Source: Sphingobacterium alimentarium
GTDB taxonomy: Bacteria > Bacteroidota > Bacteroidia > Sphingobacteriales > Sphingobacteriaceae
NCBI RefSeq assembly: GCF_004342685.1
Contig: NZ_SMBZ01000010.1
Coordinates: forward strand, 1 to 64,000
Length of the DNA stretch: 64,000 nucleotides
Direction of reading: 5' to 3'
In this document: piece after piece, positions 1-10,107 of the stretch
How positions within the stretch are numbered: position 1 is the first letter of the stretch
Layout: every line of letters begins with the position of its first letter
Made by a program: the position numbers and the translations under genes
Notes under the pieces: model-generated
The model's database searches: none
What the model saw: the letters and a program-made list of their open reading frames with translations, nothing else
What the model was told of the DNA's origin: nothing

Positions 1-55
1 AAAACTAAATTTCAAAATGACAAAGAACGAGCTAGCCTTAATGGGCCAAATTTGT

Positions 56-223
56 TTAATTTTTAAAACGTCCCGATTTTAATGGGACACTAGTGTTATC
101 ATATATCAACTTAGTTTCCGCACGCGACACAGATGAATTCTTTTTATTGGGTTTCTGTGCAAATGAAATAGAAATAAAAAGAATAGATAACAGGAATAGA
201 ATAAATGATTTAGGTTGAATCAT
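56..223 (-). CDS. Small exported protein, 55 aa
   Basis: A 55-residue reading frame with an ATG at 223 and a stop at 56. Residues 6-23 are a hydrophobic stretch ending in SFAQ, which looks like a cleavable signal peptide. The mature part would be about 32 polar residues rich in Asn, Lys and Ser. It starts 16 bases after the stop of the membrane protein at 239-646, on the same strand, so the two are probably co-transcribed. I do not recognise the family. Its reality rests on the signal peptide and the operon-like spacing only. Confidence 0.45.
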   Translation of the reverse strand: MIQPKSFILFLLSILFISISFAQKPNKKNSSVSRAETKLIYDNTSVPLKSGRFKN

Positions 224-238
224 CCAAAGTAAAGGTTC

Positions 239-646
239 TTATTTCATTTGAACAATTCTATCTACGATATACACCGTATTGCCTCTCCATGGTAACTTTC
301 CGTGATATTCTCTGTAATGCAAATCAAAAAATTTACCGCTATTGCTTTCTAGAATATGAAAGATGGAATCATTTTCGATTGAAAATTCAAATTCGTTACT
401 TCTTATAGAGCCTGTATTGGCACTACCAAAACCTTCTTGAATGAGCTTGCCTTCATAGGTCTTGAATAAATTGCCTTTTTTGACTGCAAAATTAAGATAG
501 CCAGACTTAACGCCTTCGCCAAATACGAAATAGTACTTGTAATACACAAATCCTGCTCCTATTAGCAATAGAAGCAGAAAAAACCATCCTAAAAACGATT
601 TCACTTTGGCCCCCCTTTTTGATGTTTGTGATGTGGATTCATTCAT
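239..646 (-). CDS. Single-pass membrane protein of unknown function
   Basis: 135 residues: a short basic cytoplasmic tail, one strong membrane segment at about residues 18-40 (rich in Phe and Leu), and a soluble domain of about 95 residues with alternating hydrophobic and polar positions, suggesting beta structure on the periplasmic side. Proteins of this size and layout are common in Sphingobacteriaceae. Some carry an implausible 6-phosphogluconate dehydrogenase label, but no Rossmann motif is visible here. The small exported protein at 56-223 follows closely. Function unknown. Confidence 0.75.
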   Translation of the reverse strand: MNESTSQTSKRGAKVKSFLGWFFLLLLLIGAGFVYYKYYFVFGEGVKSGYLNFAVKKGNLFKTYEGKLIQEGFGSANTGSIRSNEFEFSIENDSIFHILESNSGKFFDLHYREYHGKLPWRGNTVYIVDRIVQMK

Positions 647-757
647 AATAGCTATTTATTAACCTCTATAAATATAGTATATTTTTCGATACGTGGCGTT
701 CAACGACGTCTAAAAATTTTTGACACTATAGCTGATGCATGACATCTTAACTACAAA

Positions 758-779
758 AGCTCCGTATGATGGCGGAGCT
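758..779 (-). terminator. Intrinsic terminator after dapA
   Basis: A perfect 7-bp stem (AGCTCCG with CGGAGCT, 8-base loop), followed on the minus strand by a short T run (TTTTG). It lies 22 bases beyond the dapA stop, the right place and orientation to end the ligA-dapA transcript. Confidence 0.7.
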
Positions 780-801
780 CCTGTGTTTAGATAGGTATGA
801 A

Positions 802-1677
802 TTAAATTTCTGTAAGCTCTTTCTTGATTTTAGCTTGGGTGTCGGAAGAAATGGGCACAATTGGCAAACGCACATGGTCTATGCCGTAACCCATTTCGCG
901 CAGGATATATTTGACGCCACAGGGATTGCCTTCTACAAAGCATAAGTCTGTGATGTGCAAGAGCTGATGATGTATTTTCCGTGCTGATATATAATCACCT
1001 TCAGCACATAAACGAGCTAGCGTCGCTACCTGTCGCGGTAGGGCATTGCCTACGACGGAGATAATCCCTACTGCTCCCAAGGCCATCATAGGTAAGGTGG
1101 CAGGGTCATCACCCGAGATTAGCATAAAGTTTTCAGGCTTGTCGCGTAATATTTCGGAAAATTGCGCGAAATTTCCTGATGCTTCTTTGATGGCTACAAT
1201 ATTTTTGAATTCTTTGGCCAAACGTAACGTCGTCTGAGCCGTCATATTGGATCCTGTCCGTCCCGGCACATTGTACAAGATAATAGGAAGTGTGGATACT
1301 TCCGCAATAGCTTTATAATGCTGATAAATTCCTTCTTGAGTTGGTTTGTTGTAATATGGTGAAACTGAAAGTATTGAGCAATATCCTTCTGTCTCAAAAT
1401 CCTTAATATTTTGGATGATTTCAGAAGTGTTATTTCCTCCAATACCAGCTACCAAGGGTACTCTGCCGTTCACCTTTTCCTTTGTAAATTTCCAGATCTT
1501 CTTCTTCTCCTCAGAGCTTAATGTAGCTGTCTCACCTGTAGTTCCCAACGAAACTAAATAGTTCATTCCCTCTTCAATTTGAAACTCGATTAATCTTCCT
1601 AAAGTTTCAAAATCAATGCTTCCGTCTGCATTAAACGGCGTAACCAATGCTACACCTGCTCTTTGAATCTCTGTCAT
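802..1677 (-). CDS. dapA: 4-hydroxy-tetrahydrodipicolinate synthase
   Basis: Condenses pyruvate with aspartate semialdehyde in the lysine/diaminopimelate pathway; cytoplasmic. The 291 residues are the usual family length and form a class I aldolase TIM barrel. Visible signatures are GTTGE at 45-49, Tyr135 and Arg140 in LYNVPGRTG, and the Schiff-base lysine Lys164 in VAIKEASG. It lies 23 bases downstream of ligA on the same strand and is followed by a hairpin terminator at 758-779, so ligA-dapA is probably one transcript. The diaminopimelate product also feeds peptidoglycan. Confidence 0.97.
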   Translation of the reverse strand: MTEIQRAGVALVTPFNADGSIDFETLGRLIEFQIEEGMNYLVSLGTTGETATLSSEEKKKIWKFTKEKVNGRVPLVAGIGGNNTSEIIQNIKDFETEGYCSILSVSPYYNKPTQEGIYQHYKAIAEVSTLPIILYNVPGRTGSNMTAQTTLRLAKEFKNIVAIKEASGNFAQFSEILRDKPENFMLISGDDPATLPMMALGAVGIISVVGNALPRQVATLARLCAEGDYISARKIHHQLLHITDLCFVEGNPCGVKYILREMGYGIDHVRLPIVPISSDTQAKIKKELTEI

Positions 1678-1700
1678 TTGATTTTATATTGTATTAAATT

Positions 1701-3740
<2,040 letters not shown>

Positions 3741-3836
3741 TTAAATGCTTAAAATAATTTAGAAACCAATAATTTACTCGCTATAACCTTTAGGTAAATA
3801 GTCGAAAAATGCTATTGTTCTATAGAATGAGTAGGG

Positions 3837-4862
3837 TTAAAAATTTTTTGCAGATAAGTCTGAAAATTTTTGAATTTTATTCACGTAAAAATCCCAAATA
3901 ATGGATTTCTTATAAAGACCTTTTTTATTGAATGGCACATTATATTTTTTTCTTTTTTTAGAATTTTTGAAAAAATTAGTAAAAAATGCCTGATGCGAGC
4001 GGCTAATTGCCCAAGCGTCTTTGCCTTTTCCTTGGACTAAAAAATGGATTAACGCCAACAGATCTAACCAAAAACGTATAAATATTATACCTAAAGCCTG
4101 ACCCAATGGCAGATTTTTGTGCAACATAAATAAGTTGTTCCGGAAGTTAAGGTAAGTTTTTTTAGGATTACTTGTTTGCAACGTACCTCCGCCTACATGA
4201 TAAACTGTGCTTTTGGGACAATAACCGATTTTATGCCCCAGACGTTTGAGTCGCCAGCAAAGATCTATTTCTTCCATATGCGCAAAGAAATCAGCATCAA
4301 AGCCTTGAGCTTCTCTCCAGGCAGAGGATTTAATAAATAATGCGGCACCTGTAGCCCAAAAAATTTCTTCTTCGGTGTCGTATTGCCCTCGATCTTCCTC
4401 AGTGACGTGTAGGATGCGTCCTCTGCAAAATGGATAGCCCCATTTATCCAAATATCCGCCAGCACCACCTGCATGTTCGAAATGTGTCTTCTTGTGAAAA
4501 GCTCGTATTTTGGGTTGGGCGGCTACATAATTTTCCCTTTCCATCATTTCAATCACGGGTTCGATCCAGTGGGTTGTTACCTCTACATCCGAATTTAATA
4601 AAATATAATAATCCGTTTGGACCTGCTCCAATACTTTATTGTATCCGCCTGCAAAGCCATAGTTTTGGTCATTTTGAATAATTCGAATCTGCGGGTAATT
4701 TGCTTTCACAAAATCCAAAGAATCGTCTGTCGACCCATTGTCACCAATGACAAATTCGATGTTTGGATATGTGCTATTATATACGGAAGGGAGAAATTTT
4801 TCTAAAAAAAATCGTCCATTCCAGTTCAAAATTACAACAGATACTTTCGGATAATTTATCAT
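3837..4862 (-). CDS. Family 2 glycosyltransferase
   Basis: 341 residues with a GT-A fold. The start VSVVILNWNG is the nucleotide-binding strand, GDNGSTDDS follows, and LLNSDVEV carries the metal-binding DXD-type acid. ATGAALF and FFAHMEEIDLCWR, typical of rhamnosyltransferase-like GT2 enzymes, come next. A hydrophobic helix near residues 250-275 suggests membrane association. Its ATG overlaps the stop of the upstream acyltransferase by 4 bases, so the two are translationally coupled and probably act together on a cell-surface glycolipid or polysaccharide. Sugar donor and acceptor cannot be told from sequence. Confidence 0.92.
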   Translation of the reverse strand: MINYPKVSVVILNWNGRFFLEKFLPSVYNSTYPNIEFVIGDNGSTDDSLDFVKANYPQIRIIQNDQNYGFAGGYNKVLEQVQTDYYILLNSDVEVTTHWIEPVIEMMERENYVAAQPKIRAFHKKTHFEHAGGAGGYLDKWGYPFCRGRILHVTEEDRGQYDTEEEIFWATGAALFIKSSAWREAQGFDADFFAHMEEIDLCWRLKRLGHKIGYCPKSTVYHVGGGTLQTSNPKKTYLNFRNNLFMLHKNLPLGQALGIIFIRFWLDLLALIHFLVQGKGKDAWAISRSHQAFFTNFFKNSKKRKKYNVPFNKKGLYKKSIIWDFYVNKIQKFSDLSAKNF

Positions 4863-5731
4863 ATTTTATTTCTTCTCTGTCTTTTCCAACGATTGTGCGT
4901 CCACAACCAATAGGGAGGATTCTCTTGTATCATCTTCTCCGTGAATTGATTATGTATATGCGTTATTTCATATTCATTGTAATCCTTGGGATCCTCTATT
5001 AATGTGGTAAATTTACAATAATAATGCCCTCTTTTGGCCTTCCGTCCGATATGACAATAGACCACCGGATTATTTGTCATTTTGGCAATGCGCTCTGTGC
5101 CCGTGTATACTAACGCTTCCTGATTCAAGAAGGTCATAAAATAATCTGAATCTTGATAAACGGGTGTCTGATCCGCAACGAATATGCTAATATGTGGTGT
5201 GTTTTTAAGACGTACAATGTGCCGCAAGATTTGCTTCATAGGCACCATTGTCGCACCAAAGCGTGTTCGAATAGTATTGTAGACACTGTCAAAATCCTTG
5301 TTGTTTAGTGGCTTGTAGATGACGAGCTTAGGGAATTCCGTCATCAAAGACAATCTTAAAATCCCTAATTCCCAGTTTCCGTAATGTGCGGTGACACCAA
5401 TAACGGCTTTGCCCGCATCAAAATGCCGGTAGACTTCTTCGGGATTTAGTAATTCAATTCGTTTTTCTACCTCTTGCCGCGAAATGCTCGCCATTTTGAT
5501 GGATTCAACGATCAAATCTGGAAAATATTTATAAAATTTCTTAGCAATATCTTGAATTTCGGCCTCGGATTTTTCAGGGAAAGAATTTCTTAAATTTTTG
5601 AATACTACCTTTTTACGATATCCAAAAATATGGTAAACAAGAATGTAGAGCGTGTCAGAGAGCATATACAATGCGCTGAAAGGCAGTCTGGATAAACTCC
5701 AAAATAAAAATCGAAGAAGGCTTTTGCTCAT
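4859..5731 (-). CDS. LpxL/HtrB-family lysophospholipid acyltransferase
   Basis: 290 residues with an N-terminal membrane anchor (about 5-35) and the acyltransferase signature HYGNWE at about residue 116, where His and Glu are the catalytic pair. Later VADQTP fits the LpxL/HtrB branch, which adds secondary acyl chains to lipid A precursors at the inner membrane. Bacteroidota often carry several homologues, some acting on amino-lipids. The coupling to a glycosyltransferase agrees with an envelope role. Exact acyl acceptor unknown. Confidence 0.9.
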   Translation of the reverse strand: MSKSLLRFLFWSLSRLPFSALYMLSDTLYILVYHIFGYRKKVVFKNLRNSFPEKSEAEIQDIAKKFYKYFPDLIVESIKMASISRQEVEKRIELLNPEEVYRHFDAGKAVIGVTAHYGNWELGILRLSLMTEFPKLVIYKPLNNKDFDSVYNTIRTRFGATMVPMKQILRHIVRLKNTPHISIFVADQTPVYQDSDYFMTFLNQEALVYTGTERIAKMTNNPVVYCHIGRKAKRGHYYCKFTTLIEDPKDYNEYEITHIHNQFTEKMIQENPPYWLWTHNRWKRQRRNKI

Positions 5732-5812
5732 TAATCTATCTTGTTTTTCGATACCACAAATATCCCCAAATTAACTTATTTTTGCACTAATTTTTAATAA
5801 GTAAGTAGAAAT

Positions 5813-6421
5813 ATGTCAAATTCAATCATTTTATCAGCTAGTTACCTTCCTCCAGTTTCATACTTTCATGCTATAGCAAAAAATGAAGGAGATATAGTTC
5901 TTGATAAATACGAACATTTCCCCAAGCAGACTTTTCGGAATCGTACCCAAATAGCTACTGCTAATGGTGTGCTGGATTTGATAGTTCCTATTCAGCATGG
6001 TCGTAAGGAGCGTATTGGGATGAAGGATGTTAAAATTGCTTATGATCATGAATGGCAACGTTTACACTGGCTGAGTTTGCAGACAGCTTATCGAAGTTCT
6101 GCTTATTTTGAATATTATGAGGATGATTTCAGACCTTTCTATACGCGCAAATTTGACTACTTGTTTGATTTCAATTTAGCGCAGCTGGAATTAGTTCTGA
6201 AATGTTTGAAGATTAAACGTACGATAGGGTTTACCGATACATACGAAAAGGATTACGGGGATTTGGATTTTAGACATGTTATTCATCCCAAGAAAGCGTC
6301 TATTTATGCTAATCCGAAGCCTTACTATCAGATCTTTGAGGATAGACATGGCTTTTTGTCAGACCTGAGCGTAATTGACTTAATATTCAACCAAGGTCCT
6401 CAAGGCAAGAATTTCTTATAA
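5813..6421 (+). CDS. WbqC-family protein
   Basis: 202 residues beginning with ILSASYLPPVSYF and followed by a conserved FRNRTQIATANG segment, the pattern of the WbqC-like family (PF08889). Members occur near O-antigen loci and in Bacteroidota genomes as stand-alone genes. The biochemical role is not established. It is divergent from the acyltransferase gene. A TATTTTTG box at 5777-5784 resembles the Bacteroidota -7 element and lies 28 bases before the ATG, but no good -33 partner is visible. Confidence 0.85.
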   Translation: MSNSIILSASYLPPVSYFHAIAKNEGDIVLDKYEHFPKQTFRNRTQIATANGVLDLIVPIQHGRKERIGMKDVKIAYDHEWQRLHWLSLQTAYRSSAYFEYYEDDFRPFYTRKFDYLFDFNLAQLELVLKCLKIKRTIGFTDTYEKDYGDLDFRHVIHPKKASIYANPKPYYQIFEDRHGFLSDLSVIDLIFNQGPQGKNFL

Positions 6422-6517
6422 TGCTTTTTTAACTGTATCCCTCCTAGGGATGGAATATCAAGGGCAAAACATTTCTAGCAATTTACTGTTAAGGAATAAT
6501 AATGCCTATAGATATTT

Positions 6518-7180
6518 ATGGTAAAAAACATCACACTATTGCTTAGCTTATTGTTTGCTATTCAATTTTCTTATGCCCAAAGCGGTGCAGATACAATTCA
6601 CTATCGGAAAATTTATTATTTCGCTGGAACGGGATTGGCCCTGCCAATAGGGAAAACAAAAGAAGTGCTTTCACCCAAGTTGTTCGCGGGAAGTATGGGT
6701 TTGGATATTGCACTGAAAAATCCAAAATACTACTTATATCCAGCGTTATACATGTTTAATTTTTCATATGATCAGCAGCTCGAGGACCCAAAGTATGACC
6801 ATTATATAGAGAACGGTAACGCAAGTGTATATATGCTCAGCCTCGCGGGAGGCACGCGGAAGCAGCTCAAACGGCTTAATACCTATGTGTACGGAGGCCC
6901 GAGTTTCGGATTGGTCAGTGAGCCACGGGCACAGGAATTGGAATCCATTGTGAAGATTGATTATGATAGGTCATTTGCTGTGGGGGCCAAAGTGGGGGTA
7001 GGTGCCGATTATAAGTTCAAAAGTTTCTTTTTGGGAGGGGAGATAGGGTATATGCGACATTTTACCAAATTGCAAGGAAGACCGTTTCATGCTGTTACTA
7101 TTTTATTTGGGCTAAAATCTGATATCACGCGTCTCGGCGAAAAGGTGGTAGAAATTATTGCACCCTCTGCCATTAATTGA
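6518..7180 (+). CDS. Predicted outer-membrane beta-barrel protein
   Basis: 220 residues. Residues 1-20 form a signal peptide ending FSYAQS. The rest has alternating amphipathic strands and glycine/aromatic turns, such as GGPSFGLVSE, VGVGADYKF and FFLGGEIGYMRHF, typical of small porin-like barrels of Bacteroidota. No enzymatic motif is visible. It stands alone downstream of the WbqC gene, and the two repeat-plus-hairpin units at 7261-7472 follow it. Function unknown. Confidence 0.75.
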   Translation: MVKNITLLLSLLFAIQFSYAQSGADTIHYRKIYYFAGTGLALPIGKTKEVLSPKLFAGSMGLDIALKNPKYYLYPALYMFNFSYDQQLEDPKYDHYIENGNASVYMLSLAGGTRKQLKRLNTYVYGGPSFGLVSEPRAQELESIVKIDYDRSFAVGAKVGVGADYKFKSFFLGGEIGYMRHFTKLQGRPFHAVTILFGLKSDITRLGEKVVEIIAPSAIN

Positions 7181-7260
7181 TTTGTTAAAAAATGTTAAAA
7201 CAAATTATGGATATACTATTTAATCTGCGGTTGCGTTTTAATTGTAGAAATTAATATTCA

Positions 7261-7330
7261 TAATTTCATATTTAGGTTAATAATTGGTTTGGTAACCCCT
7301 AAAGTTCTCCGCTTTAGGGGTTTCTTTTTG
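7261..7330 (+). ncRNA. Repeat-plus-hairpin unit A, possible small RNA or terminator
   Basis: The first of two tandem units. A 35-base block (7261-7295) is followed by an 11-bp stem (7294-7304 with 7312-7322), a loop carrying TTCTCCG, and a T-rich tail. The hairpin can serve as the terminator of the upstream outer-membrane gene. The 35-base block is repeated exactly at 7410-7444 next to a different stem with the same loop core, so a paired small RNA is a reasonable alternative. No convincing promoter was found. Confidence 0.4.
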
Positions 7331-7409
7331 GTTATTTTTTTAAATAATATAACATTTATTACTTTTTGGTATGATTGTTGTTTTTAAAAAGCGAATATAA
7401 AATTTTCAA

Positions 7410-7472
7410 TAATTTCATATTTAGGTTAATAATTGGTTTGGTAAACCCCGTGCTCTCCGCTCGGGGTTTTTT
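7410..7472 (+). ncRNA. Repeat-plus-hairpin unit B, possible small RNA or terminator
   Basis: The second unit. The identical 35-base block (7410-7444) is followed by an 8-bp stem (7443-7450 with 7462-7469), a loop carrying CTCTCCG, and seven Ts on the plus strand. The stem differs from unit A while the block and loop core are kept. It abuts the stop codon of the convergent acetyltransferase gene and may also serve it as a weak terminator. Confidence 0.4.
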
Positions 7473-8065
7473 TATATCAACTTGTTTTTATAGTAATAAT
7501 TCTTGTCTTCTTCCGTAATTTCTCGCACTACTTTGCATGGGTTGCCGACTGCTATTACATTGGCCGGAATGTCGCGTGTCACCACAGATCCGGAACCTAT
7601 AACCGTATTGTCACCAATTGTCACATTTGGATTAATGACAGTATTACCTCCAATCCACACATTATTGCCAATATGTACCGGAAAAGCATATTCCAATCCC
7701 GAATTGCGCGTTTCGGGGTGAATCGGATGACCTGCCGTATAAATCGCTACATTCGGTCCTAACATTACATTTTCTCCTATCGTGACTTTAGCGCAGTCGA
7801 GAATGGTCAGGTTATAATTCGAAAAGAAATTATTACCGATGGAGATATTTGAACCATAATCGCAATAAAAAGGCTGTTCGATGCAAAATAGGGCATCAGT
7901 AGCTTCGAACAGTCCGCGAATAATCGATTTTCGCTCCTTCAAGTGTTTGGGATCCGTATTATTATATCTGAAACAAGTCCGCTGTGCATGAAGCCGAGTC
8001 TGTTGTAGTTCTTTTTCGGAGGCCAAATAGGGCAGTCCTTGCAGCATCTTTTCTTTTTCTGTCAT
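7472..8065 (-). CDS. Maltose/galactoside-type sugar O-acetyltransferase
   Basis: 197 residues. The N-terminal MAT-type helical cap begins MTEKEKMLQGLPYLA. It is followed by a left-handed beta helix of hexapeptide repeats (for example IGNNVWIGGNTVI and IGSGSVVTRDIP) and a short C-terminal tail. The His of the TAGHPI segment is the expected catalytic base. It transfers acetyl from acetyl-CoA to a sugar hydroxyl in the cytoplasm. It is transcribed away from gpsA. The true sugar substrate cannot be inferred. Confidence 0.92.
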   Translation of the reverse strand: MTEKEKMLQGLPYLASEKELQQTRLHAQRTCFRYNNTDPKHLKERKSIIRGLFEATDALFCIEQPFYCDYGSNISIGNNFFSNYNLTILDCAKVTIGENVMLGPNVAIYTAGHPIHPETRNSGLEYAFPVHIGNNVWIGGNTVINPNVTIGDNTVIGSGSVVTRDIPANVIAVGNPCKVVREITEEDKNYYYKNKLI

Positions 8066-8157
8066 TCTTTACTAGTTAATGTCTATGCGGGAAGATAATT
8101 AAAGTCATTTTATTACCATTAAATTTACCAAAAAATAGGCGATAAATTAATATTAAG

Positions 8158-8165
8158 TATCTTTG
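8158..8165 (+). promoter_or_regulatory. Possible -7 element of the gpsA promoter
   Basis: TATCTTTG matches the Bacteroidota primary sigma -7 consensus TAnnTTTG and lies 16 bases before the gpsA ATG. No clear TTTG partner is seen about 20 bases upstream, so this is tentative. Confidence 0.35.
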
Positions 8166-8181
8166 AAGCAAGCAAAATAAT

Positions 8182-9192
8182 ATGGATATAAACATTTCGA
8201 ACCGTATTGGTGTCATCGGAAGCGGTAGTTGGGCCACAGCTATGATTAAAATGCTGACGGACAATCAATCAGAAAAAGAAATATATTGGTGGGTAAGAAA
8301 GCAGGAAGATATCGATTATATTGCGTCCTTTGGGCACAATCCTAGTTATCTGACAGCGGTGGAAGTGAAGATTCCTATGGAGAATATTTCACCAGATCCA
8401 AAATACGTATTTGATAATAGTGCTATTATTGTATTAAATACACCTGCAGCCTATCTGAAAGATGCCTTAAAAGATCTGACGGCTGAGGATTTCAAAGAAA
8501 AGATCATTGTGTCCGCTATCAAGGGAATTATTCCGGATGAAAATCAAATCGTCGGCGAGTACTTGTGTGAGCGCTACCAGATTGCAGAAGATAATATTAT
8601 AGTCATTGGAGGTCCTTGTCATGCTGAAGAGGTGTCGCAGGAAAAATTATCCTACCTTACTTTTGGCTGTAATGATGTGGAGAAAGCGAAGCTAGTCGCT
8701 CGCTTTTATGAAAGCAGATATATCAATACCATCATCTCAGATGATACGCTGGGCATTGAATATGGCGCGGTACTAAAAAATATATATGCCCTTGCGGGTG
8801 GCATTGGCCATGGGCTGGGTTTTGGGGACAACTTTCAAGCCGTCCTTATTTCCAATGCGATACGTGAGATGGAGTATTTTATGGATAATATCAATCCATC
8901 GGGACGTGATATCAACGCATCGGCTTATTTGGGGGATCTGCTGGTTACAGCATACTCTCAATTCAGCCGTAATCGTACTTTCGGTAATATGATCGGAAAG
9001 GGATATAGCGTTAAATCCGCTCAGCTGGAGATGAATATGGTTGCAGAAGGCTACTATGCATCGGGCTGTATACAAAGTATTATTGCCCGTCATCAATTGG
9101 ATATGCCGATATGCAATATGGTGTATGAGATATTGTACAACAAAAGCCCCGCAATGAAAGAAATGAATATTTTGGCTCAAAAAATGAACTAA
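8182..9192 (+). CDS. gpsA: Glycerol-3-phosphate dehydrogenase (NAD(P)+)
   Basis: Reduces dihydroxyacetone phosphate to sn-glycerol-3-phosphate for phospholipid synthesis. The 336 residues are family length. The N-terminal Rossmann motif is IGVIGSGSWATA. Later signatures are VSAIKGI, IGGPCHAEEV and LKNIYALAGGIGHGLGFGDN, where the Lys and Asn contribute to catalysis. It leads a plus-strand group with hemF (5-base gap) and the M16 genes; no functional link with these is evident. Confidence 0.96.
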   Translation: MDINISNRIGVIGSGSWATAMIKMLTDNQSEKEIYWWVRKQEDIDYIASFGHNPSYLTAVEVKIPMENISPDPKYVFDNSAIIVLNTPAAYLKDALKDLTAEDFKEKIIVSAIKGIIPDENQIVGEYLCERYQIAEDNIIVIGGPCHAEEVSQEKLSYLTFGCNDVEKAKLVARFYESRYINTIISDDTLGIEYGAVLKNIYALAGGIGHGLGFGDNFQAVLISNAIREMEYFMDNINPSGRDINASAYLGDLLVTAYSQFSRNRTFGNMIGKGYSVKSAQLEMNMVAEGYYASGCIQSIIARHQLDMPICNMVYEILYNKSPAMKEMNILAQKMN

Positions 9193-9197
9193 TTTAC

Positions 9198-10094
9198 ATG
9201 ATATCAAAAGAACATATAGCTGCCACCTACCAACAGATTCAAGACGAAATCACTACGGCTTTAGAAGCATTTGATGGAAAAGCTAAATTTCAGGAAGAAA
9301 AGTGGGAGCGTGAAGGTGGTGGTGGTGGGAGAACCCGAATTATTCAGCATGGTGATGTTCTGGAAAAAGGTGGGGTGAATTTTTCGGCTGTGCACGGCAA
9401 GTTGCCCGAGCCGATAAAAAAGGCTTTCGGTGTGCAGGAAGAAGATTTTTTTGCAACGGGTGTTTCAATTGTATTACACCCTAACAATCCGCATGTTCCT
9501 ATCATTCACATGAATATTCGTTATTTCGAACTCAATGAGCAGATACGTTGGTTTGGGGGGGGGATCGATTTGACACCACATTATGTGGTAGAGGAAGATG
9601 CAAAATTCTTTCATCAGCAGATGAAAAATGTGTGTGATCAGCATCACTCAGATTTTTACAAGGATTTTAAAACCTGGGCGGATAATTATTTCTTTATCAA
9701 ACACCGTAATGAGACACGTGGTATAGGTGGAGTTTTCTACGACAAGCTGACACCCGAAAAGACAGGTTTAGCTTACGAACAACTATTTGATTTTTCGTGT
9801 GATTTGGGACGTACTTTTGCGCCTACTTACATCGAAATAGCCAACCGACACCGTGCCCAATCATTTACTCCACAAGAGAAAGATTGGCAGCTGCTTCGCA
9901 GAGGTCGCTACGTGGAGTTTAATTTGGTGTACGATTCGGGAACTAAATTTGGTTTAGAAACTAATGGACGAATAGAATCCATTTTGATGAGTCTACCCGC
10001 TCAGGCCAACTGGTTTTATGATTTCAAGGCAGAGCCAAACTCTGCAGAGCAAAAGACTTTAGATTTGCTCAAAAAAGATATACAATGGGTGTAA
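9198..10094 (+). CDS. hemF: Oxygen-dependent coproporphyrinogen III oxidase
   Basis: Converts coproporphyrinogen III to protoporphyrinogen IX with O2 in heme synthesis. 298 residues with the hallmark motifs ENWER-like KWEREGGGGGRT, WFGGGIDLTP, FFIKHRNETRGIGGVFYD and GRYVEFNLVYDSGT. It indicates an aerobic life style. The WFGGG codons contain an uninterrupted run of nine G (9555-9563), an unusual slippage-prone tract in this AT-rich genome. The frame is intact here. Confidence 0.97.
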   Translation: MISKEHIAATYQQIQDEITTALEAFDGKAKFQEEKWEREGGGGGRTRIIQHGDVLEKGGVNFSAVHGKLPEPIKKAFGVQEEDFFATGVSIVLHPNNPHVPIIHMNIRYFELNEQIRWFGGGIDLTPHYVVEEDAKFFHQQMKNVCDQHHSDFYKDFKTWADNYFFIKHRNETRGIGGVFYDKLTPEKTGLAYEQLFDFSCDLGRTFAPTYIEIANRHRAQSFTPQEKDWQLLRRGRYVEFNLVYDSGTKFGLETNGRIESILMSLPAQANWFYDFKAEPNSAEQKTLDLLKKDIQWV

Positions 10095-10107
10095 TAACTA
10101 ATAATTA

